Shown: piece after piece, positions 34,801 through 46,729 of the stretch
Position numbering within the stretch: the first letter of the stretch is position 1
Layout of the letters: every line of letters starts with the position of its first letter
Source: Emmonsiellopsis sp. PD_33
Taxonomy: Eukaryota > Ascomycota > Eurotiomycetes > Onygenales > Ajellomycetaceae
Length of the DNA stretch: 64,000 nucleotides
Assembly (NCBI GenBank): GCA_032988165.1
Contig: JANTQF010000017.1
Location: 124,001 to 188,000, forward strand
Reading direction: 5' to 3'
Translations under genes and position numbers: made by a program
Notes under the pieces: model-generated
What the model saw: only the letters and a program-made list of their open reading frames with translations
Databases searched by the model: none
What the model was told of the DNA's origin: nothing

Positions 34801-36570
34801 TAAATTTAATATAATAATTATGTACATTACAGAATGGTAGGAGCTTCTCAGCAGCCTTATAATTAAAAACATTGAGGAATTTATAATATTATAGAGAGAG
34901 AACTGTTGTAGGGTCAGTCTTCAGCTTCTTAGAGAGTCATGAGAGAGCCTTCTCTATATTAGTCATACTAATGGTGAAGATTTCAATAGGAGGTTAGAAC
35001 TTAAATTTCTAATTGCAGCTTCAGAGAAGATTATAGATATTAATGAAGATTTGATGAAGATCAGTAATCTTATGAACATCTTTTTTGGAGATATAAATAC
35101 CTTCAGAGAATACAATATATTAGTTGTAAGCATTAATGAGGACTCAATGTTCAGATAGTTATAATAGGCCTAGCATGAAGTTGTACAGAAGATTTTCAAT
35201 TTCATATGTATAGGTATTTTCTTGAAGAAATTTACTAATATTAACATTAAGCTTCACTATATTTCATACAAAGCTGCTTATATCACCATTGACACCTTCA
35301 ATCTTTTAGAGGTTGATTGAGATACATAGAAGGTTATAACAGTTAATTATATGAGGATGAATCATTAAATAGTAATAGTAACTACTATTCACTATAGTAT
35401 TCATATTAAAAGAACAATTAACTATAGTAGGTATAAGGATCATCAGAATAGTTATTTTCTTCTCAAAGATCTTCCTATCTAACTCTGAGAGCTTCCACTC
35501 ATAATTTCATGTGAAAGCTAGTCTTTTCCTAAGTCTGACTTGGCATCTTCAAAGTCTTCCTCCTCTTTAGACTTGATTTGTACATTTATAAACTATACAG
35601 GCAGTTTTAGGAGAATATGGGTTCTATAGTAGTTAGCAACTCTATATCTAGGTTTATCATAATTAATGTAGACATCTCAGGTGTAGCAGTCAACAACAGC
35701 AGTAGTAGTCATATTTGAGATGCAAAATGCATTCATGTAAATAGGCTCTATAGACATTCAGTCTATAGCATTCAGATTCTTCAGTAGAGAGGTCTTAGAG
35801 AAGGCCTCTCCAGAGGTGGTAGGGATGTCACCATGAATTTAACCCTGAATTATCTTGATCTCAGATAGGTTGTTCTCTATACTACAGAGCTTCATACAAT
35901 ATTCAAGATACATGGGGGGTTTAATGGAGGCAACAATCTATTATAGAAGTTTAAACTTAATAGCCTTTTTAAGTAGAGTCTTTTTGATAGTATCATTCTA
36001 TAGCTGGCCATCAGCTTCCAGGATCTTCTAATTGAATCTCAGAAGAAAGGTAGAGAGTAGATCAGTTTTCTGATAAACACTATACAGCTAGGTTAGAGCC
36101 TTCTGAGCCATTAAAGAGTTAGAGAAAAGAATGTCAAGCTGGTTGAGAATGACATTAGAGGTTATAGAAATGAATTTGATATTAGCCTTCATCTAAGGGT
36201 AGAATCAGGTGATAGCAGTGCTAGAGAGTTGAGTATAGATATATCAGACCTAATTAGTGGGAGATTCAATTGCAAGGCCATTCAAAGTGATTTTGACCTT
36301 CACACTGAGATGCCAGGCAGGGTATTTAGAGACTTATTTGCCCATAAATTTCTCAAGGGTGGTGAGCCTTTCTTTTGGGCATCTTAGGAAGTCCTCAAAA
36401 GGAGTGGTTGAGTAAGCAGGAGTTGAGACAGGAGCTAGAATCAGTATGAGTATACAATTTTATTTAGTAATGAGGTCAATCTTATTTATAAGCTATTAAA
36501 TGAAGTTTCAGAATTCAGCATCAGAGCTCTGAGAAAGAGTACTGTCTTTACATGAAGAGTTCATATTCAT
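31850..36570 (-). pseudogene. Degenerate gag-pol of element B
   Basis: Read on the minus strand from ATG at 36,570 (MNMNSSCKDSTLSQSSD). Gag occupies about 36,570-35,800, with PAYSTTPFEDFLRCPKERL and the helical FLLRFNxKILEADGQL. The reverse transcriptase (about 34,700-33,900) includes FKWIVTLFSLINALSIFQKY and the active site AYLNNILIF (34,307-34,318), where both catalytic Asp codons are now Asn. The last recognisable domain is a chromodomain at about 31,970-32,070 (NEVEYKIEVILN, then GFQYLVK). Hence it is also a chromovirus. Frames shift several times and stops are frequent, so boundaries are approximate. It has no room for a long 3' ORF, unlike element A. Confidence 0.8.
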
Positions 36571-36876
36571 AATAGATTTAAAAGATTATTCAGATTCAGA
36601 GAGTTCAGAGGATTCAGGAAATTTAGAGGATTCAGAAAGTTCAGAGGAAAATCTCATGAGATATCAATACAGACTGTTAGGGCTTTGAGGTCTTTTACTG
36701 ACACATCATCTGATAGAGCTGAGCTGAGTAAGTTGTATTTCAGATTTCAGAAGAGTTTACTGTACATGTAGGTCACATTCAGAAGAATCTACTATACATG
36801 CAAATTATATTTAGAGGGTGAATATAACAAGGATCTCTAAGAAGAGATTAAGTGAGTAATTACAAAATGTAATGGG

Positions 36877-37121
36877 TGTACTCCAATAAGTGGATTATGT
36901 GAGCTATATGCTAGAATTAAGATTGTAATTGCTAGAGAAAGGAAGGAAAAAGGAAAAGAAATTGTGAGATTATGTGATATAAATAGAAGGGAATTATGTG
37001 AGGTTGGAGTGGATAAATATTCATATGAAAGCCTGGTTGGAGGCATCTGATTGGGCAGTTGGAGATCAGGTGAAGTTTGGGTGAGCTATGAATATAGGGT
37101 ATAAGGGTGTAGCCCTTCACA
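36877..37121 (-). repeat. 5' LTR of element B
   Basis: On the minus strand it begins TGTGAAGGGCTACACCC. Equal length to the copy at 20,570-20,814. Confidence 0.88.
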
Positions 37122-37383
37122 GATAGAGAGCTAAGACATAGTAGAACTTCTAGTATATCCTATAAATTAAATAATTAATAAAGTATCTTTTCAAAGTGAC
37201 ATCAAATAATTCATACATGATGTGAAACTACTACTAAAAAACCCTAATTATAAAACTTTTATATAGTTATATATATCTTCTACATTCTCATCTGAGTCCT
37301 CTGAATCATCACAACAGCCCTTGATCTTACTCTCAACTAAATAAATAATAATAAACACAATAGCTTTAGAGATAGAAGCTCTA

Positions 37384-40300
37384 ATGGATAATCCAGAAGG
37401 AATCATAATAAATATAGTAGTAAATACTCTGTATTCTTCTGATACTTATCTTAAGACTATTTGAAAGTTGAATCTAATTGCCTGTTTAAGTAACTTATAA
37501 CTTAGACTTCTAATATAGAATGCTGAAACATCTATAATTATCTTAAAGTTAGCTTAAAATTTAAAATAAATAAATCTAGTCTCTTACTCTTCTTCTTTAC
37601 TCTTTTCTATATCTCTTTTATCTTTCTTTTCACCCTTATCTACAACATCAAATGTGAGATTTACTATCTAAGATGCTAATAATAATACTCAACTAATAAA
37701 AGTTTCATAATATTAGAGTTTATTTTCTATTATATTATTAGTAATCAACCAACTTCAAGATTAACTATTTGAATAGGATAATCACTTATTTCAACAAAAT
37801 ACTCATATTTACTAGGCTGATAATTCTAACCTAGTACACTTATCATAAAAATGTCTAGTTAGACTAATTAAGTCATCAAGTAAAATAATTAATAATAATG
37901 CTAATATGCTCACTACTGATAGCACTACCACTCTAGCTGTATTAATAAATAATGATAGTTTATCTACTGAATAGATATACATCATTACTCAACTAATTTA
38001 AGAGTAGCTTTATGAGACTCTCACTAAGTTAGAAGTTAATATATCATATTAGTAAACCCCTAATAAAGTCAACTATCAGCCTACTTTTAGTTAAAATAAT
38101 AGAGGCCTGGAAGAATCAGCTCATAAATGTAGTGCCAGCCTGGTATCTAGCCATCAGACCTAAGATAATTAGAGAAGCTAATATACTCTATATACATTCA
38201 ATGCCTCATAGAAGGTGATAGATATTGAAATCTTCTAACTAGATACTACTAGATTTAATGACATTTAGAATAAAAATTATAGGACCTACTACTAAGACAT
38301 CTTCTCCTTTACTGCCTGCATTAAAATGGTAGCACAATCAAGAGATGTAATAATTATTAAATAGAACTTATTAATTTATTTTTATGATATAATTAATATA
38401 TGATAGATTTTAGAAGTATCAGATGTGATCAGATACAGCCTTCTAAATTATCTAGATGGTGTAATGTAAATTTATAAAGCTCTAAAGACTTAATTTAGAA
38501 TAATATCTAGTAAATTTCTTAACAAGTTTGATAAAATATACTACACAGTATAGAATGCCTGAAATAGCTGTAATATTATAATATTTATAGCTAAGCTGAT
38601 TCATACAGTTAAACACTATAATTATAGTAATAATAAGAATATATTAGTTCTATACCTATAAAAGTACCTTAACCTGCCTCTGCATCTTATAATAGATAAA
38701 TCTGACCCTAGAATAATTATAGAGAAGTTTATTACTCTCTTGATTAAAAAGTAATACAACTAGGAGGATAAGTACTACTAAAATAACTATTATAAGTATA
38801 ATCAGCCTGTTAAAAATGCCTATTAACTATGGAACTTTCAGAATGGAAGGAACAGCTATGAATCATAAAAATAGCATACTTATAATAATTATTAAAATAA
38901 TAGGTTCAATTAGGATAAGAAGCCTCAGAGTGAAATTAGACCTAATAATTAGAACTATTAAAATGATAATTAATACTCTCAGAATAATAATTACTGTAGT
39001 TAGAATAATCAATGCTATTAGAATTACTAAAATAATAATTATAATAATAATTACTAATATTAAGATAATAATAACTTCTGATGACAGAACAGCTATGGAA
39101 ATACTAGCTATTAAAGATGTGATGTATGAGTAAACTGAGCTAATAATTAATAGAAAAATAATTAACAGAAGGATCAAAATAATATGGATTAGTAAGATGA
39201 TGACTATCATGAAGAGGCTAATAATTACTTAGCCTTTAATGATGAGTATGATGTTTTTAATTATCTAAATTATGATATAACCTTTACATTCAATAATTAA
39301 TTACATGATTATATTACTGAGTACTACACTAATAAGAATGAATCAGCTGCCTGGTATATTAATATATTACTACTAGTAATTTCATTTAAAAGGCTATAAA
39401 TATATGTAATAGATAGAATGACTTTCCAGTTTTAACATTATATTATAGTAAAGATGTTTATTATGAAGCCTGATATAACTAATAATATATATTTAGATAG
39501 TAGATGCACTATGATGCTCATTAATCATAACTAACTTAAGTAATAAAATTTAGAGGTTAAGATAATTTAATTCAAGCCTATCATAATATAGGGCATTAGA
39601 AAAGGGTTAATTTCTTTAGAGATTATAATGATCTTATTTTACATGCTAGTAATACTATTATCTGAAAAGCTTATAATTATATGACTCTTCATTAAAGCTT
39701 ATATTATTAATAACCTGCAAGTAAAGCTACTTGTAGGGGTAGATAATCTCAGACTAGAAGGCCTGGTTCTGAATTTTCTGAGCTAAAAGACCTAATTAAT
39801 ATAATGTTGTGATGCAGCTATTAATCTCACCTTAATCTTAAAACTAAATTACTAGGTGAATTAGCCTTTATATGTCATCATTGGCATTATAGTGCTACCT
39901 AGAGTGAAAGTGAGAATCCCTATTTATACCTAAGAAAAGGCAGAGCTTTCAGAGGATAAAAACTATCTATTTGAATTATCTAATTTATAGCTTATATTCT
40001 ATATGCATACCATAAATCACACATTATTATTTATTTAAATAAGAAATAACAGTGGGAAACTGATCTACATCTCCTGTCATTCAAAATTAAGAACTCTATA
40101 AGAGATAGAGTTTACAGATGGATTTCATATAGTAGATGAAGTAATAATATTAGTAATTATAAAGAACCTAGCTTATAACTATTAGTAGATAAAAGTCATA
40201 TAAAATGACATTAATGAGATCACACTGAACAACAGTATGATTATATATTATGAAAATGATGAAATAAAGAAGATCTTTACAGACCTTATTAGAGAATATA

Positions 40301-40612
40301 ATAATATTTTTACTAATTATAAAGGATTTATGAACATTCTACAGGAGAAGTAAATGAGAGTACTACTTAAGTAGAGAGTTACTCTATCTAAGATGATAAA
40401 AATATATCTAGTAGGTCTAGAGGACTACAAATATATAGATAACACATTTAATAAGCTATACTTATAAGAAAGAATGAGCTAGATAAGAACTTATACCTAC
40501 TTAGTCTATCTAGTATTTATAGTATGATAGATAATATACTATAAAGAAAAACTTATAAGAAAGAAATAAATTATAATGAACCTTTGAATTTTTAATAAAA
40601 TTATAGAGTCTA
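37384..40612 (+). pseudogene. Degenerate gag and protease region of element C
   Basis: From ATG at 37,384 (MDNPEGIIINIVVNTL) a frame runs through gag. The segment LDTTRFNDI and the following helices at about 38,230-38,700 match the Ty3 gag pattern seen also in element A. An Asn/Ile-rich low-complexity part follows (38,816-39,133), derived from AAT/ATA-rich codons. A protease-like motif YLDSRCTMMLIN lies near 39,495-39,530, where D-S/T-G is expected and Gly is replaced by Arg. The frame is cut at 40,612 by element D. Confidence 0.65.
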
Positions 40613-40786
40613 TGTGGTTTTCAGGATCATATGACCAGTTCATGTGATTATATGTAGCTCTATTACATCATCTAGTGCTACTATATACTACACCTCTTTT
40701 CATACTATGATCTCGCCTATTTCATTGTATATAATCATATGATCTTTTTCATAGCTTTCATACAATCAGATACCTTCAGAATCACA
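40613..40786 (+). repeat. 5' LTR of element D
   Basis: Begins TGTGGTTTTCAGGATCATATG and ends CAGAATCACA; aligned at equal length with 48,764-48,937. Confidence 0.9.
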
Positions 40787-40801
40787 TTTAGTAGCATGTC
40801 T
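40787..40801 (+). other. Primer-binding site of element D
   Basis: TTAGTAGCATGTCT at 40,788-40,801 directly after the LTR, identical to the corresponding site of element A (20,991-21,004). Confidence 0.5.
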
Positions 40802-41194
40802 AAACACTGACTGTTTATACAGCTAAGTAATATAACTTTTCATTAATAAGATAGCTCATTGTGCTATGTCAGATAATCCTACAAAATCACCTGAGATTCA
40901 CCAGAAAATATTCTTACAAGATAGAATGTGGATGTTACATAGCTAAATGCAAGATCATGCAATCTGACCCTAAATGAACAACATGGTCATGCATAAGTAA
41001 TAATAACCTCAGTAATTTCCTAAGATAAGAGAGAGGTAGCCAGCAATTCTGGAGAAGGCTACATCTCCTATCACATAAATATAAAAGTCTTAAAAATGTC
41101 TATCAGAATGAGAGATAAAAGTAACATTCTTAAACCTTTCCTATAATAATCTTTCTTATCTCTCTATAAGCTGAAAATCTCTCACAACACAATG
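40802..41194 (+). other. Leader of element D
   Basis: About 390 bp between primer-binding site and gag; no coding frame seen. Confidence 0.5.
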
Positions 41195-42545
41195 ATGAAT
41201 CCTAAACTACAGGATATCTCTATTAGAGCTTATAACTAGAACTCTGATAATATCTATTAATTATTATCTGAACTGTAGAATGTCATCTAATAGATGCTTC
41301 ATCTAATTCCTGCTGATGAAGTCCTAGGAGCATAGAATAGCATCCTTCAAGCTATCTTATACAATTATGAGGCTATAATAAAATAGATAAGGGATATCAT
41401 TCATCATGAGAATATATAATCCATTCAGATGAATAAGGAATTCATTGTAAAGTTAGTAAATGATTTATAGAATATCTAATTTTAAAATAATACTCTTAAG
41501 GAGGAACTCATCAATGCATACCTTAATTAGGTGAACTCAGAATCAACTCTATACAACTAGATCTCTAATCTTTAATATTAGGTAAGAAAACAATCTAATA
41601 GTCCCTTTCTATCTGTATAAATTACTAATAGACTGACTATTCTTATACTAGGCATTAGCACTCCAACTGAACATAATCTACTATTAGGGTGAATAGCTGA
41701 GTAAAGAGATGATAATTAAGGGAATAAACCACCTATTTCAGAGTATATTAAAATGTCTGAGATGATAAAACCTCTAATGTACAATGAGCTATGTAAGAAT
41801 AACATAGCTGTGTAATGAGTCATCAAAATAGAAGCTTACTTTTAGAATAAGTGAGAGCTCACAGGAAAGAACTCTATGAGTTATTAGAAGGTCTTTAGAG
41901 GTACTGACTTGCTTCATGGGAATGCTAAAAATCTTTGAAAAAGCCTTGAAAAACTTTATTCAGATGATCCACTTAATTACTCTCTCTTTAAGTTATGGGA
42001 GGATTTTACACACTAAGTTATTAGAAACTTTGAAGAATCAGATACCAACATGAAGTATAATAAACAATTTATAGATTTTCATCAAATCAAAAATCTGACA
42101 TCATATTATGCTAATTTCAATAGATTATATAATGAGGTAACCCTACAACTCTCATCTCAGAACCTACTGAATTTCTTTATTATATTTATATCTAACATCA
42201 TGAAAAGTAAATGGAATTGTTTGAATGTTCACCTAAAAACTGTTCAGGAAGCCTATGATGTCCTTTTTCATTAGGAAATTACTCTAAAATACTTAAATTT
42301 AATGAATTATACTTCTAGGAACACACACACTTCTGCAGTAGCATCACACAATTCTAATACTATGAATATCAATCTTAATGTGATCATTAAAGCTCTGAAT
42401 CCTCTAAAGAAGAACAGCCAAGCCTGGAAACTATAATATAAGAGGTATAAAGCCTGTTTTCATTGTGGTCACCTGAACTATAGTGTCCAGACTTGCCCCA
42501 CAAATCCTAAGAATAAGGAAGTAAAAAACTTGCAGGATTAGTAAG
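41195..42545 (+). pseudogene. Degenerate gag of element D with CCHC zinc knuckle
   Basis: Frame from ATG at 41,195 (MNPKLQDISIRAYN) with many stops. The capsid-like part at about 41,960-42,270 includes LFKLWEDFTH, SYYANFNRLYNEV and WNCLNVHLKTVQEAYDVL. Near 42,450-42,495 it encodes CFHCGHLNYSVQTC, a CX2CX4HX4C nucleocapsid knuckle in which the histidine is now tyrosine, as expected from a CAY-to-TAY change. Its frame differs from that of pol. Confidence 0.78.
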
Positions 42546-42645
42546 TTCTGGGGCACTTACTAATTAATTATGGAAAGCCTTGCAGGTTTCTGAACTGAAG
42601 AATCTATATGATCTGCTGAATCCTATAAATGTAGAATAATGATCA

Positions 42646-45600
42646 ATGAAATTAAGGAAGAAAGTTAATGAGTTAGAAGAATATTTAAATATAGTTAGAG
42701 GAGGATTATTAATATATTCAGGCCTTGTCAGAACTGACTGTATGATGCTCATTCAAGCTCTAGCTGATATAGATACTTTCATGGTTTATATCAGAGATTA
42801 TATCTTATATCAATTACTAGAGGCCTCATGTGTGAAGGACCCTAAATAGGTAAAACTTTCAGATAAGAAACAAATCCTCTTGCCTACCTAAATCAAATTC
42901 TTCCTGCACTTTGAGGGATGGTCCTATTAGATCTGGGTGCATAAGCTTGCTAATGTTAAATATAATCTCATCTTAGAATTAAATTGATTCAAACAATTTA
43001 ACTCAAACATCAATTAGGTGATGTGCCACATGAGGTTAACTGACAGAAAGAAAAAGGTTCACAAAATTCTTCCTCATAATATGTGACACATATTTGATGC
43101 TCCTCAGGTTGAAGACCTCAATCTCATGACATTCCATTAGATACATTGAATGGACTGTAAGGGCCATGCAGAGATGATATTATATGTTGTGTAATAAAAA
43201 AATAAACCTGAGAAACCATCTATATTAATTGATTCTAGAAAGAAGAAATGTATGAAAGCTCTACTATCTAAGTATAATGATATCTTCTGAACTGCCCTGC
43301 CACTAAAACTACTATCTGAATGAGAATTCATTCATGAGATTGATATTAAGAACTTATAATTAATTAACATTAATATATATTCTTTCTTGTAGGTGCATTT
43401 AAAAGAGCAGTAATAACAAATTAAAGAATTACTGAAATAGAATCTTATATGACCCTCCTTAAGTTCATAGGGGTTTCTGGTGCTTTTCACAAAGAAGTCC
43501 CATAATAAATGATGTATGTGTATTAACTATTAGGCACTCAACTTGATTATGAAAAAGAACAGCTATCCCCTCCCATGAATCTAACAGTAGCTTGATATAG
43601 TAGATGACACAAAATATCTTATGAAGATTGACCTTTTGTCTGGCTTCTACCAAATTCATGTGGGAGAAATATCTATTCCAAAGACTACCTTTAATACTTA
43701 ATGGGGTAAATTTGAGTAGACTGTGCTATTAATAGGTCTCACAAATGCACCTATCATATTTCAGATGATGATGAATACTGTCCTACAAGAAGAGAATAGC
43801 TATTAATATCTAGTATATTTAAATGACATTCTGATTTTTTTTAACTTATATGAAGAGTATCTCAAATATATTGAATATATTCTCTTGATGCTGAAGGCAC
43901 ACAAGCTCTATATGAAACCCTCAAAATGTCAATTTAGAATGCAGGAAATAGAGTTTGTAAGCTATATTATCAGAAGAGGGAAGATCAGACTCTTATCTGA
44001 GAAGATTGAAGTAATTTTAAATTGATTAAGGCTATAGAATGTTCATCATATTAGGTAGTTCTTAGACCTTATATTATATTATTATTGCTTTGTGAAGAGG
44101 TTTACTGTACTGACAGCCTCTCTATTGAATCTACTAAAGAAAATAAACAAGCTATTATACAAGAAGAAATTTCAGTTAATAGTTTAGAACACATTATATA
44201 AGGAGGTCTTCATTAAGCTGCATGAATGTATGATAACCTCACCTGTCCTCATACAGTTAAACTGAATGAAAGCTTTCACAATCAAAATTAATACCTTTAA
44301 GTGGGTGATTAGGTGCACTCTATTGTAAGAAAGCTCAGATGAGAAACTCCATCTAATTATATATAATGAGTAAAAGCTCTTAGGCACTAAACTGAACTAT
44401 CTGATGCATAAGAAAGAACTTCTTATAATATAATACATTCTGTATATATAGTACTGATACATTAAAAACAATCAGTAGATAATAGTAGTTATAGATCATA
44501 AGAGCTTTATATACCTTTATATCATGAAACATCTATTAAAGCATCTCATACAATGAGTATCTAAGTTTCAAGAATATAACATTCTCCTCAAATATTATAA
44601 GGAAATAAAAGTAATTATTCTTAATACTATTAATTATAGATCTAACTTCATAGGAAAGGGTTCTGTAAACCTTACACAAGAAGAGATCATTCTGAACATC
44701 ATTGAGGATTTAAATAAAATAGAATGATATAAAGCTATACTCAAACAACTTAGTGCAAATAAAAAATCAAAGGATCTAAAACTTATGCATGTCATTGAGA
44801 AGACATATAATCTCATGAAGCTGGGGAAATTAAAGGATGATATTATACTGTATTATAATCTTAATTACACTGAGACTCTCTATCTCAAGCCTCTATTTCA
44901 TTAAGATTTAGTTGCTTAATTATACTATAAGTTTAGATATTTTGAGAGTCTTAGTCTGCTAGGTATCTTGCAAATACATGCCTACTAATTAGGTATAGAA
45001 AATAATATCCAAGATTTCATAAAATAGTATTCAAACTGCTAGATGACATAAGACTTTAAGTTAGAGTTAGAACATGAAGAAATACAACATTAAGTTAGTA
45101 ATATAATTTAGTCTTTTAAATGTTAGAGGATTAATCTCATCAGCATTCTTCCTTGCATGTCAAATGGGAACCACTGGATAATCACAGCTATTAATTATAT
45201 AACTAGCTGGTCTCTGGTAAAAGCTGTTCCCAATATAATAGAGGAAATAGTTACCCAGTTTTTGCATGAAGACATTTATATGAACTATGATATATTATAA
45301 GAGATTCTAATAGATAATAAGGTAAATCTAGTGAGAGAGGGTGTCAGGCACTTTATGATGTAATTACAGATAAAGTACTATATGATAACATCTTACTACC
45401 TGTATACTAACAGAAAGATGGAGAGATTAAATGAGATTCTGAGTCAGATACTAACAAAATATCTTATGAAGAAGCTAATAAGATTATAGGATGAATATCT
45501 TCTACAAACACTTTTCATAATATAGGTTTATTAATACTTCATTATAAAGTACTTACTGTTCTATTTTTTGTATGGCCTGCAATCTCACATCCTGAGGAAT

Positions 45601-46210
45601 GCATCTGATTTAGTGAGGAAGGATCTAATAATAGATAATGCTGAGCTAAGAATAAAAGCTATTATAAATGCACAGGCTCAGGCAAATAAGTTGTTACTTA
45701 ATTGTATGATCTGTTTGAAAAGAATTAGAAATTCTCTTATAATGAAGAGTAACATTAAGAAAGAATAATAAATTCTTATTCAAAATGAGAGACTCAAAAA
45801 ATTTCAGTTAAGATGGTTTAGACTATATTAGGTGATAAAAGCTTACCTACCCAGCACATATATACTTAAGGAACTAGAGGGCTAAGTCCTATGACATCTC
45901 ATTAATAGCTCATAACTGATAGAGGCTAAAATAGACAATTCTAAGAAATTATAATCATCTACAGTAATTTCATCTGCACTAAAGAAAAAGGGCATCATGA
46001 TTGAGAAGCCCTTGAAAGTCAGAGAAATCATTAATATGTATGAATTAAATGATATCACTTACTTGAAACTTTTAACTATCATATGAAAGAAATGAGAGGC
46101 CTTGGAAGCTACAGGGCACCTATGTGAACTGATAAGTAATGAAATAATAGTAGGCTATATAATTCTCAGATGCTATCAGTGCCAGAGGAGAGGCCAGAAA
46201 AAATAAAAAG
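42646..46210 (+). pseudogene. Degenerate pol of element D
   Basis: The frame begins near 42,646 (MKLRKKVNELEEYLN) and includes a protease-like part. The reverse transcriptase carries YLMKIDLLSGFYQIHVGE (about 43,615), LLIGLTNAPIIFQMMMN and the active site VYLNDILIF (43,813 onward; first catalytic Asp is Asn at 43,822-43,824). RNase H follows (LLLLL-poor, with VVIDHKSFIYLYIMK near 44,490). The integrase has TAINYITSWSLVKAVPN near 45,190, NYDILxEILIDNKVNLV near 45,290 and a MERLNEILSQILTKYLM stretch near 45,420. The integrase ends in a Cys-containing tail near 46,180. It is broken by many stops and lies -1 relative to gag, although a separate start cannot be excluded. Confidence 0.82.
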
Positions 46211-46729
46211 AAAAATGTAATTAACTTATATATAAGTTAAGTTATAGAAAATAGAATTCAGAAAGGAATTTAACTATTTATATTAATTTATTTATAAAAT
46301 TAATAGAGGATGAATCTTCAGAAATATCAGCAGACATACTGAATTAAGTCAATGAAGTTTAAGGGAACATCTGAGAGTTAGGTAAGATTAGCTTCTCAGA
46401 ACTATTTATCATAGTGATTTAAATTAGTAGAGTTATATGACAGTATAATCATATAGAGTAGGAAACAGACATACAAATATATACTCTCTGCTGAATTTAG
46501 TCATTTTGTCATTATTTTATTCCTGCAATTTCCTTTGTATAGATATGGCATTTTTTTTCAAATGGTTAGTAGAAGTCACATGAGTTAGAAAGAGAAAACT
46601 GGAAAATATAATCTTAAATTTTTAGGCTGTAGAGCTATAGGGGCTATTCCTCAGAAATCTAATTACATGCATGAAAAAGAAAAACAAATAAAAATTTTAA
46701 AATCATAGAAAATTTTTTTTTTGGAGGAA
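46211..46729. other. Spacer in element D
   Basis: About 520 bp between pol and the end of the antisense frame. T-rich and A-rich runs; no coding frame recognised. Confidence 0.5.

Larger units (their letters stand above)
20570..37121 (-). mobile_element. Ty3/gypsy retrotransposon B (minus strand), split by element A
   Basis: The two 245-bp LTRs (20,570-20,814 and 36,877-37,121) are diverged copies of one sequence in the same orientation. Between them lie 14 bp of the element's 3' interior (20,815-20,828), the whole of element A, and 31,819-36,876, which carries gag-pol on the minus strand. Removing A leaves a 5,562-bp element. Minus-strand sequence next to the 3' LTR (AGGGGGAAATAA, read from 20,826 to 20,815) is a good polypurine tract. 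ACAGAT occurs at both outer ends (20,565-20,570 and 37,119-37,124) and would contain the 5-bp target duplication; the exact LTR ends are uncertain by 1-3 bp. Confidence 0.85.

Noticed and set aside
38816..39210. Opposed open frames rich in Ile, Asn and Val
   Set aside because: They come from an AAT/ATA-rich low-complexity tract inside the gag of element C; being open on both strands is a composition effect.
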